Origin: Erodium maritimum
Taxonomy: Eukaryota; Streptophyta; Magnoliopsida; Geraniales; Geraniaceae
Length of the DNA stretch: 64,000 nt
Assembly (NCBI GenBank): GCA_963921825.1
Contig: OY997592.1
Location: 60,346,336 to 60,410,335 of the forward strand
Direction of reading: 5' to 3'
Part shown: positions 34,101-46,100 of the stretch, piece after piece
Position numbering within the stretch: the stretch's first letter is position 1
Layout: every line of letters begins with the position of its first letter
Translations under genes and position numbers: made by a program
Notes under the pieces: generated by a model
Told to the model about the DNA's origin: nothing
Seen by the model: the letters and a program-made list of their open reading frames with translations, nothing else
Database searches by the model: none

Positions 34101-37100
34101 TGTTTCAAATGGGTCCAGACAAGTCTCCAGGTTCGGATGGTATGAATCCCCGATTTTATCAACATTATTGGCCGATCGTGTCCGAGGAGGTTGTTCATTT
34201 TATAAAGGAGGTGTTCGCCTCTAGGGGCTTTGATCAGACTTTGAATGATACCTTATATTTTTAATCCCGAAGAAACCTGGCCCGGATGTAGCAACCGATC
34301 TTCGCCCGATAGCACTGTCCAACGTGATATTCCGGATTTTGTCCAAGGTCCTGGCCAATCGATTAAGACCACTCCTTCATACTGTTATCTCCGACACATA
34401 GGGAGCTTTTATCCCAGGCCATTGTATTCAAGACAACATCCTTATCGCCTTTGAGGTCATTCATTTCATATGGAAGAAACGACAGATGTCTCCCAACTTC
34501 ATGGCCCTCAAGCTCGATATGAGTAAGGCTTATGACCGGGTTGAATGTGATTACCTTCTCAATATTATGGGTTGGTTGGGCTTCTCACCAGCATGGGTGG
34601 AGCTGGTGGCGTGTTGCATGAAATCTGTTCACTACACGGTTTCGTCGGGAGGGTGGGATACTCCACGGTTCGCTCCGTCTCGGGGTTAAAGACAGGGAGA
34701 CCCGCTCTCTCCGTACCTGTTCTTTCTTTGTATGGAAGGGTTATCTGTCCTACTGCGCCAGGCCTAGGAGGAGGGTCATCTGCAAGGTGTTCGGGTTTCC
34801 CGGGGCCCCCCCAGAAATATCGCATATATTTTTTGTTGACGATTGTTATATATTCTATAGGGCCACTTCGGAGGAGCCTCAGATCGTTAAGGATAACTTA
34901 GGCCTATTTGGTCAGCTTTCTGGACAAGTCCTAAACCTCGCCAATCATCGGTCATGTTCAGTAAGAATACGCCGGAAGGGATTAAACAAACGTGCTGTCA
35001 GACCTTGGCCATTGGTGAAACATTAGCATCCTCTATCTACCTCGGGGTCCCTAATATGATCGGCAAGAACGGAAATGGCATACTTAGGGGACCGTATCAT
35101 CAAGCGGGCCTGCTCTTGGGATGGAAAGCTTCTTTCCCCAGCGGGTCGGGAGGTTATGATCCGATATGTCCTTACCTCTCTTCCGGTCTATGCTATGTCC
35201 GTGTTTCAAGTGCCGACTAAGACTATCTCATGGATCCATGTGACGCTGGCCCGATTCTAGTGGGGGAAAATCAGCCATACCGATCATCTAGTAAGACTGG
35301 GATATGCTGTGCATGCCGAAGGCAGGGGGGATGACTTTTCGCCATTTAGGGGATGTTAACAAGGCGCTGATAGGGAAACATGCCTGGAATCTTATTCATA
35401 AACCCCAATCCCTGATGGCGCGGGTGATTAAAGCACACTACTTTTTGAAGTGTGGTTTTCTAGAGGCTGTCTTGTCGCTAATCAGAGTTTTGTATGGTCC
35501 AGTATCCTATCTGCTCAGTCTTTAATCCAAGGAGGACTTCGAACAACCATAGGGGATGGTCGGGACACCTTTATAAAAGGTACCCCGTGGCTTTTGGGGC
35601 CTAACTCGGAGCGTACCTCGACTCAACAGTCTTTAGTGAGAGCTCGGGTTGCGGGGCTCATGGTTCCGGATAGGTTATGTTGGGACATGCCGCTTCTGAA
35701 TCAGTTATTTTCAGTTGAGGAAAGGGACCATATACTTCAGGTTCCACTATCCGACCTAAAGGCTCGTGGTATTGGGCTTCAAATCGATCTGTGCAGTATA
35801 CTACCAAAGTTGGCTATATGGTGCTGGAAAGGGAGCGACACGAGGCGCGCCAGAACACGACATCGGTTACATGGTCGTCTCTTTGGGGGTATCCCCGCCC
35901 CGCCTCGGCTACTGATATTCTTGTGGAGGTGCCTAACAGATACATTACAGGTGGTTTCAAATCTTAACCGCCGGTTTGTTCCGATCCTTTCCACTTGTGC
36001 TATATGCGGGAGAGCTCATGAGACTGTGAACCATTTGTTCTTAGAATGCAGGTTTGCGAAAACGTGCTGGTCATAGGTTGGAGATCTGATCCCCCAGGGT
36101 TTTACCGGAGATTTTGCGCATTGGTGGGCGGGGGTAAGTGCCGAGAGGTCCCGAGATAAGGTAATGGACATCTTATCGGTCCTATGGGAGATATGGAAGG
36201 CTCGAAATGACCTCAAAAGGAGAGGAGTGTCCCCGGTTGCACTACGAGTGGTCTCTTCGGCAGAGGCGTTCCTCATGGCATGACGGGAGGTGAAGGCTGC
36301 TTCTCCTCCACCTAAGTCCACACCCCGGTATGGGCGGCTAAGTGGACACGCCCGCCCCCGGATACTATTGTCATTAATGTGGATGGAGCAATATTTTCAG
36401 ATACGTAGTAGTCAGTATGAGGTGTCATTGCTCGGGACGCACATGGGACATTCTGTCTAGTAGCAAACAGACTACTCTTGGGATGTTGGTCCCCGCTCAT
36501 GGTTGAAGCTTGTGCCCTGGAAACGGCTTTGAAGAATTCACCTAACCTAGGGGATTTTATTGTTATTCGGTTTGACTCCCAAGTTCTCCTCAATATGATC
36601 TTACATGGCGACTCCCCGACATCTCTAGTCGGGACAATTATTCGGGATATTCGTTGGCTACTTTCTCAATAAGAGGGGGCTACCCTTCAATTTGTGAAAA
36701 GAACTGCGAGTAGAGCTTCTCATTGGCTAGCCAGGGAATATCGGTTTGTGTTTGTTCTTCAGTGGTCAGGCCATGTGCCTGACGCACTACAATGTATCAT
36801 TCAATCTGAAGTTTAATAAAATTGCACCTTTCGCTAAAAAAAGTCTTATCTCTCTTGTCAATGGGCCTGTCTCCTCTTTTAAATAATTTATATCCAAATT
36901 CGTAAACGGAGTTATCCGTAAGGGGCGTGTTAGAATATAAAACTATAATTGTGTCTTGGGATTTCAACTATCACTTTAAATTTTTAGTTGACTTGGTCCC
37001 CTAATATGGTATAAGAGTTTGATTCTTGATCGACAAGGGTTCAAATCCCATTATATATATAAATACTAATTTCTTTTTTATTGATCTTTCCTCACTATGG

Positions 37101-40100
37101 GTCATCCATCTATCTTTCTTCCAAATAAGTTTATCTCTCCTTCTAATATTTAACCTCCAAAGCCATAAACGGACTTGTATGGAATGGTTGTGGTGTTAGA
37201 ATGTAAAACTATAATAAGGCTTTTAACTATAAAAATATAAACTTAAGCTTCTTTTAATAGAAAGATCAAAGATACGTGGAGGTGTCCTGATAAGATGGAT
37301 GTAAAAAAAACAAAAGAGAATATACGGGAGATAAACCAATCTATAATATCATTTTAAGGTGGTCGTACTGTAAGAACCGCCCCTGGTCGAACCTGTGAAT
37401 CCTGACGGAAGTTGACTTTTTACCGGAAAAGTCAACTGAGACTCCGGGAGTCATTCGGGACCTTTCCGGGGCACAAAAATCTTATCCGTCGTTACGGTTA
37501 GCTTAATTGGGCCGTTTTCTTTCAAATGACTGTAATTTTGGAAAAGTCAACTTTTGGTCAACCAGAGACTTTTTATTGACTAAATCCTAATTAATTAAAG
37601 TTGCTGGATTTTTTCTAAGAACTAAGTGGTCCCCACTGCGACACTTGTCCTTAGTGGCTTGGAGGAGAAGAAATGGGTCTTAAAAGACCCATTTACCCTC
37701 ACATAAGCCAAATTACATGACTTGGACCTAGGGGGCTTTTTGGACATTCATCAACTTAGGTCTTTTAAAGCAATTGAGGCAACAAATTCAGCATTTCACT
37801 AGTGCTAGCCGATTTTTAGAGAGAGAAGGGAAGATGAGGAAGAACAACTTGGCTTGAGGAAGAAGAAAGGGAGAAAAGGAAGCAACTTTGGACAATTTTT
37901 ACATCATCTCTTCTCCAAAATCTTCTATCCCTTTTCACCTCCTAAACTCCACTTTCAATTCAATTCAATTCATGGGTTTTCATAGAAATGCATGAACTAG
38001 CTAAGTTTTGGGGTACTTTGGTGTTAGATGATGTTTTGGTGAAGTAAGTGATTGATTTATGTAGAAATCAATGGGTTTTGGGTTGTTTTTGAGTTGGAAA
38101 TCTCTTGGGTGTTTGTGGGTTTGATGAAACCCTTGTGGGTATTAGAGTTTTGATGAATTTGGTACTGTTTTTGGAGTTTTTAGAAGTTAAAAATAGAGAT
38201 TTTGATGTAATTTTCGTGAAAAGGGAGCTGGAGGAAGAAGAAGGGCGAGTCTGCCCAGACCCGTCACAGATCCGTGACGGGTACCGTGACGGGAGACGTC
38301 ACGGCTCCGTGACGAAAGCCGTGACGGCACGCGTCACGGTTCCGTGACATCATCCATGACGAGTGGCCTCACGGATCTGTGACCCGATCCGTGGCAGACC
38401 TGTTTTGGGTCCTTTTTGGGTGTTTTAATCTAATTCGAACATTTATTTTTGAACCGTTTGTTTGGGGGTTTTAGCTTAGATGTTTGTCTCTTAAACCACC
38501 TTGATTAGCCATTAATTATGGTATTAATTGTGATCCAAGACCTTGGACCCGAGCTCGACGAAGGAGGAGGCCTTTGGGACCACGTGAGAGGACGAGGAGG
38601 AAGCTAGCCAGGATGTCAGCAACTAGGAGTGATTAAGCGTTGGAGAATTCAAGGTAGGGAAGAGTAGTAAACTCCACTCTTAAATTAAAGAATGCTAATA
38701 GTATGCCTATAGGATAATAATAACCGGAAAGGTCCTAGTTTGCATATAGGATGTGATTCACTAGATTAGCCGCTTTCAATTATGATAATAACCAGAAGAG
38801 TCTTAGTATGCATATAGGATGTGATTCACTAGTTTAATCGCTTTCAATTCTTGTGAAATTGTCGTGCTGGTAGAATGGCCATGACGAGCCTTAGGATTGA
38901 TTGTGATTGTGTTTAATTGTCCCGAATGTCAATGCATATTCCGTTCCTTGGTTGATCTGTGATATGATTGAATGAATGACTATGATGATTGTAATATGAA
39001 TGGTTGATCTGTGATATGATTGAATGAGTGAATGTGATGTGATTGTGCCTAATGATATGATCGGGTGAGTGATAGACCGATGAGATATATTCGGTAAGTC
39101 ATGTCGGTAAGCTTGGTTGATAATATGAGTTCTATGTGGCTTGTTGTGGTAAGATTGTTGGGCTTGGTAAGCCGTGGTTGAACTATGACATTATGATGCA
39201 TGTTATTCTCTTGATGTGTGTTCTAAGAGGAGTTGTATTCCAGTATGGTACCTACACCGAAGGGGTATGCCGGTGTGGGGTAGTACCTAGACCGACGGTT
39301 TGTGTTCTGGTATGGTACCTACACCGAGGGAGTATGCCGGTGTGTGGTATTACCTAGACCGATGGTTTTTGTTCCGGTATGGTACCTACACCGAGGGAGT
39401 ATGCCGGTGTGGGGTAGTACCTAGACCGATGGTTTGTGTTCCGGTATGGTACCTACACCGAGGGAGTATGCCGGAGTGGGGTAGTACCTAGACTGATGGT
39501 TTGTGTTCCGGTATGGTACCTACACCGAGGGGGTATGCCGGTGTGGGGTAGTACCTAAACCGACGGTTTGTGTTTGCCCCGAGGGATTTCCGGGAGTATA
39601 TCGTGCTTCACCCCGATGATCTATGCTCCTTTGGAGACATTTCCGGGAGCCCCTATGATATGTGTTCCTGGTGGGACTGTTTCCGGGAGCCCCGATGATA
39701 TGTGTCCCTCTGGAGCGAGGGGCATTCCGTTATGATACGTTGGTTTGAGTGTGGATTGGAGTCTAGTGGTTTAAATTATCTATATTTCAGTACCAGTGCG
39801 TTCTTAGTTGTTATATTAGTGAATAAGCTGTCTCCCCATTGATTTTCCCTTGAGTTATTATCTTATTTCATTTGAAAGTATTGTTGATCTCTAATTATGG
39901 TGTCTTTTGGATAATCGTACTATTCAGTAATTTTGTTATCAAAGCGGGGGTTCTTTTACTTCACTACTTTTTCTTACTGAGCATAAGCTCACCCCCTTCT
40001 TGTTTACTGTATGTACATATTTCCTTGATGAGTAGGCTTAGAGGACATTTTAGGGTTCGGGAGCTCGTGGAGGGTCCGAGTGGTTTATAATAGAAAGACG

Positions 40101-43100
40101 TACTTTCCACTTCCGTTATAAACTATGTTTTCCTTACCGTTTTGGATTGAACATTGGACTCATGTTCTTTTATAACAAAAACTTGGAGTTTAAATTTCAT
40201 TTAAATTTACTTTATTTACTGTTTATTTATTATTCCTAACTCACATCTCGAGTCCGGTCAATACCGGATTTGGGGCGTGACATGTACATATTTTATATGT
40301 AATACTAACATTTTATGTGTCTAGGAAGGTCAGTATCCCTAATATTATTGATAAATTTTTTTAAAATAAACGTGAAAAGACTTGCCTTCAAGTGCGGCTG
40401 AGGTCGATTGAAAAACCACACCCAATTAATCCTTTTGTTTGGAAGCTCAACAAGAACGAGATGAGTTTGGTTGGCCAAATCAAAGTACAAAGTTTTACCA
40501 AGTTCTGGATACGCTCTCCGGATCCCATCGACGACATCCGAATACTCTTCAGTAGTCGAAAAATCAAGAACACCCCTAAGCGCACAATATCCGGCATACC
40601 TAGAAAATACAACCATGATAAACATCACTAGAAGAATTGACACAAAGATTGAATCAGAAGTTACCTCAGTTTTAGGTCCGGAAGAAAACTCTGACGAATG
40701 GAAGAACGAGACCCATCTGCTGCAACCAACAAATCTCCAACTACTTCGATGACCTCATCGGTTTGAAGTATCTTAGCCTTCACAGTGACATATTTTTTGT
40801 CATCGGAAACGGAGAAAGAGAGGAAGAGGTGTCCCCATAAGAATATTTCTTCCGGTAGAGCTCTGTGTAAGAGTTTATGGAGATCGGCCCAATGTGCCGT
40901 TCGAGAGTTATACCTCTCACCCCGTGTTAACGTCCGACTCACCTTCTCTCTGCTCGTTACTCGATTCTGCATATAATTGGGAAACAAATAAATGAGATTT
41001 GATGACACCGGAGACCAACGAGAGGTTAGCCGTGGTGTTAGTTTTTTCATTGAGAATGACACTAACTATTATATATATTTTCTTTTTCTTAATAAGAAAT
41101 AACTCAAAAATAATATAAATAGCACCAAAAAAATAAATTAAATCTCTACTCGTTACATATTGTTAGAATATAACTATAAATGGGCTTTCAACTATCAGCT
41201 TAAGCTTTTAGTTGAGTTGATCCTCTAATATGGTATCAGAGCTTGGCACCTCACGGACCAGGGTTCAAACCACACTTTCTACAAAAAATCTAATTTCTTC
41301 TATATTTATCAAAATTGTCATAAATGGGACAACCCTTATATCTCTCTTCTCAATGGGCTTATCTCCTCTTCTATATAATTTACCTCCAAGCCCGTAAACG
41401 GTCTTGTTCGTGAATTTCTTCTATATTTATCAAATTTGTCATAAATGGGTCAGCCCTTATATCTCTCTTTTCAATGGGCTTATCTCCTCTTCTATATAAT
41501 TTACCTCCAAGCCCGTAAACGAGCTTGTCCGTGAGGACGCGTGTTAGAATATAACTATAATTGGACTTTTAACTATCAGCTTGAGCTTTTAGTTGAGTTT
41601 GTCCTCTAATACACATGACGATGTCCAGATATCATAAATTATTTTCATTATTAACAAAATAATAAAAAAAATATTTCTTGACTTGTACCATTTTAATGTC
41701 ATTCATCCATTGATTTTACATTCTATTTTTCAACTAAGATAATATTCATAACATAAAATATTTATCTAATTTATTCTCCATAAGTATTTTCACTGATTCA
41801 AACTAAATTCATTATAATAATATATCAAAAAAATCATTATAATAAAGTTATTTTGATATTTTCTTTATAGTATTTTTAAAACATTATTCTTACTCCCCAT
41901 GTAACTATTAATAAATTAAATACACAAAAAATTCATATGAATTCAAATAAAATAATAAGAAACATACACATCAGTTGAAAATGAGAAAATAAAATTTGAG
42001 TGTGGCACATAGCCCCTACGCCACCACTAACAGTTGAAACATTAAATATTTTTATTACATAGTACTAGATGCTGATTAGACTCGCGATTGTGATTGAATT
42101 TGATTCACCGGTGGGACTTTATTTTAGAATAACGGTTCTATGAAAGCGCTAAAACAATGAAAACAATTAAAGATAAATAATCAAAATGAAACAAGTTTGT
42201 ACGAAAGAGGATATTTAGACAAATTAATAAAAAGCTCAAGGTTCCAACTACTTCCTGAAGACGTCTGGAAGGTGAAACTATGGTAGCGTCTGACGATACC
42301 GATACACCCAGTGGAGACTGGCGGAAGCTAAGATCCAGCGGATATAGATACTTGTGGACAAAGTACTCACCCAAGTTGTCAGCATGTGCCATCCTCCCTT
42401 GATTGATACTGGGAAGGCTATAAAGCGTGCCGATTTTTGATGAAACCGCTGCCACCTCACGTCCAGAGGAGCGGTACAACCGGCCGAACCCATCTTGACC
42501 ACTTCGGACTCATTCCGCGAGGCGGGGGTGCTTAGAGCCCCCCTCCGTTACATATGATGCTCCGTCCGATCTGGTAGACAAATCCCCCATTGTACCTCCA
42601 AATCTCGAGTTCGGACCTCCTTGAAGCTTACTTGGACCGGAACACTCGTTGGATCGATCCAAGTGATGAGAACCAACCCTGGTAGGGAACCTGGGAGGTC
42701 CATCTCTCGGGCCAGTCCTGGCTCTGGGCCGAAAGGCCTGACCAGGTCCGTGTTGGACTTGTTTCAATTAAATGGAACAAGACCCAAAGCCTATTTGGTG
42801 CAACTTAAGCCTAAATGGATGATAGGGTTTCTATATGGATTAGAAATCAGATTTGGAAGTGTGTGAGTGCCTCCATTATTGAGAGAGAAGCAAAGAGAGA
42901 GAGAAGAAGAAGAGCAGATTTTTCTGCAAAATTCCAGTCCGATCAGCAAGAGCCCGATCAGAGGTTCATCCAAAGTCCGATGATGCTGATTTTTGGAGTG
43001 AATGTTCTCCACATATAGGTATTCAAAGCGGACGGTGGAATTTGGGTTTTGACGGTTCGTTTTTCAGATACACGAGCTGCAAGTTGGTGAGATTCCTCTT

Positions 43101-46100
43101 CTTCTTTCTTGAGTTTTGTTGCTAGTTCCAACACTAGGTTGTGTTGAGATATTGTGTATGCTTCTAATTTGATTAGAGAGATATTGTACCCATTAAAGTT
43201 GATAGTGGATGATTAAGAGGCCTAGAGGGTCCCGTGGTTTTTACTTCTGGTCTTGAGAAGGTTTTCCACGCTAAATCTTGTGTGCATTGTGTTTGGTGAT
43301 TTTCTCTGTTTGTTGGTTTCCTATAAGGTTTGCACATGTGTGGGAGAATTGATTCCGCTGTGTTGCATTTATCTGGTGTTATTTGGTATTCTCCCTATCA
43401 GAGTGGTATCAGAGCCAAGTTGGCTTGTTGGTTTTTCTGTGTTAAACGATGGAAGCTAATACAAGTAGAATGGTTAATCTGAATGGTTCTAATTATCATG
43501 TTTGGAGGGGCAAGATGGAGGATCTTCTTTATGTGAAGGATTATTATCTGCCGGTATTCAGTGAAGAAATGCCTGAGGGTAAAACTGATGGTGCTTGGAA
43601 ATTATTTCATCACCAAGTGTGTGGTTACATCAGGCAATGGGTTGATGATAATGTTTTGAATCATGTTAGTGGAGAGACAGATGCACGCATTTTATGGAGC
43701 AAGCTTGAGCAATTGTATGCTCGAAAGACAGGGAATAACAAGTTGTTTCTGATTAAGCATATGATGAGTTTGAAGTATCAGGATGGGAGTCCTATGACAG
43801 ATCATCTGAATGCTTTTCAGGGTATTATTAATCAACTTGCAGGAATGGGTATCAAGTTTGAAGATAAGGTTCAAGGTTTGTGGCTTCTGGGTACTTTGTC
43901 GGACTCTTGGGAGACGTTCAGAACGTCATTGTCTAACTCGGCTCCAGATGGTGTTATTACCATGGATATGGCTAAGGGGTGTGTTCTAAATGAAGAGACG
44001 AGAAGAAAGTCACAGGGTTCCTCTTCACACACGGAGGTCTTGGTTACTACACAAAGAGGGAGGAGTAAGAACAGAGATCTGAAAGGCAGAGGCAGAAGTA
44101 AAAGTAAGAACCGGTTTGCTGATGTTGAGTGCTATCATTGTGGTCAAAAGGGGCATATGAAGAAGCATTGCCGTAAATTTAAAAGAGACACCAAATATGA
44201 CAAAGGAACGGGAAATGAGCACAATAGCGATGGTGATGATGATAATACTGTTGTTATTACAGAGGAGTTCCTTATTCTGTGTGATGATGAAGAAATTGTC
44301 AATTTGGCTTCTCAAGAGACCAGTTGGATAGCAGATAGTGGTGCCAGTATACATGCTACATCGAGGAGGAATTTCTTTTCATCTTATACAGTCGATGACT
44401 ATGGGAGTGTTAAGATGGGAAACAGAGACACGTCAAAGGCTATTGGCGTTGGAGATGTGAGCTTGGAGACGGAAAATGGTACACTCTTGGTTCTTAAAAA
44501 TGTTAAGCATATTCCTGACATTCGCTTGAACTTGATATCTGTAGGAAGGCTCGATGATGAAGGTTTTCATCATCACTTTGGTGATGGCAAGTGGAAGCTC
44601 ACCAAAGGTTCTATGGTTGTGGCTAGAGGGAGCAAGTGTGCTTCGTTTTACGTTACTCGAGCTAGAGTTTGTGATGGAATTGTTAATGCAGTTGATGGTG
44701 AAGGTACAACTGAATTGTGGCACAGTCGGCTTAGTCACATAAGTGAGAAGGGATTGATGATGTTGAGCAAGAAGGATCTTCTACCGGGGATGAGTTGCAC
44801 ACCATTGAAGAAGTGTGAACATTGCTTGGCCGGTAAGCAAACAAGAATTTCTTTTAAATCATCTCCTCCTTCTAGAAAGCCAGAAATACTTGATTTGGTG
44901 TATTCTGACGTGTGTGGTCCTATGAAGAAAAGGACATTGGGCGGTGCACTTTATTTTATGACTTTTATTGATGATCATTCAGGGAAGGTGTGGGCTTACA
45001 CCTTGAAGACGAAAGATCAAGTGCTTGGAGTTTTCAAGCAGTTTCATGCCCTAGTTGAGAGACAGACTGGGAAGAAGTTGAAGTGCATCAGGACAGATAA
45101 TGTAGGTGAGTATTGTGGTCCTTTTGATGAGTATTGTAGGGATCAAGGTATTCGACACCAAAAGACACCTCCAAAGACACTTCAGTTGAATGGGTTAGCT
45201 GAGAGGATGAACATGACACTTGTTGAGAGGTTGAGATGTTTGCTTTCACAAGCAAGGCTACCGAGATCCTTTTGGGGTGAAGCTTTGAGTACAGTGGTAC
45301 ATGTTTTAAATCTCACACCTAGTGTTCCTCTTGGGTTTGATGTTCCAAATAGAGTTTGGACAGGTAAAGACGTCTCCTATGATCATCTAAGAGTTTTTGG
45401 GTGCAAGACATTTGTGCATGTACTAAAGGATGAAAGTTCTAAGCTTGATGTGAAGACAAGACAGTGCATATTCATCGGTTATGGCTTGGATGAGTTTGGT
45501 TACAGGTTTGATGATCCTGTACAGAGGAAGCTAGTTAGAAGCCGTGATGCGGTTTTTATGGAAGACCAGAATGTTAAAGATATGGAGAAAGTTGTAGATC
45601 TTCCTCCATATATTGATGACTTGATTGAATTTGATATAGTTCCTTCTGCAGGTTTACAAATTCAGGTTGAAGACGAAGTTCATGATGACAATCAAGATAC
45701 AGGCAATGTTGACATTCCAACAGAGGTTGAGATGGATGATGAAATCCATGAGCAGTTGCCAGTACCTGTTGATCCACCAGTTGTTCCACTCAGGAGATCT
45801 TCTAGAGATCGTCATCCTTCTTCAAGGTATTCTGTTGATGAGTATGTGTTACTAACTGACGGGGGAGAGCCTCAAAGTTATGAAGAAGCCATTGAAGATG
45901 AGAACAAAGAGGAGTGGGTTAAGGCCATGCAAGATGAGATGAAGTCATTGCATGAGAACCATACTTTTGAGTTGGTTAAGTTGCCGAAAGGTAAGAGAGC
46001 TTTGAAGAACAAGTGGGTGTACAAAGTAAAGCAGGAAGATAATTCCTCACGCCCAAGATACAAAGCCAGATTGGTGGTCAAAGGGTTCAGCCAGAGGAAA

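Larger units (their letters stand above)
37369..40282 (+). mobile_element. Second solo LTR (Ty3 chromovirus-like) in intron 3 of copy B
   Basis: It starts TGTAAGAACCGCCCC and ends GATTTGGGGCGTGACA, 2914 bp. Flanks are CGTAC (37364-37368) and TGTAC (40283-40287), four of five bases matching, so it is probably solo. It has the same plan as the LTR at 31330-34044 (GTGACGG block at 38260-38400, ACACCG-type array, palindrome at 39978) but is diverged in sequence. Its end lies about 100 nt from exon 3 of copy B. Confidence 0.78.

Noticed and set aside
39240-39575. 67-bp repeats considered as a repeat protein (open frames at 39136-39491)
   Set aside because: 67 is not a multiple of three, so successive units fall in different frames; the apparent frames are by-products of the array.
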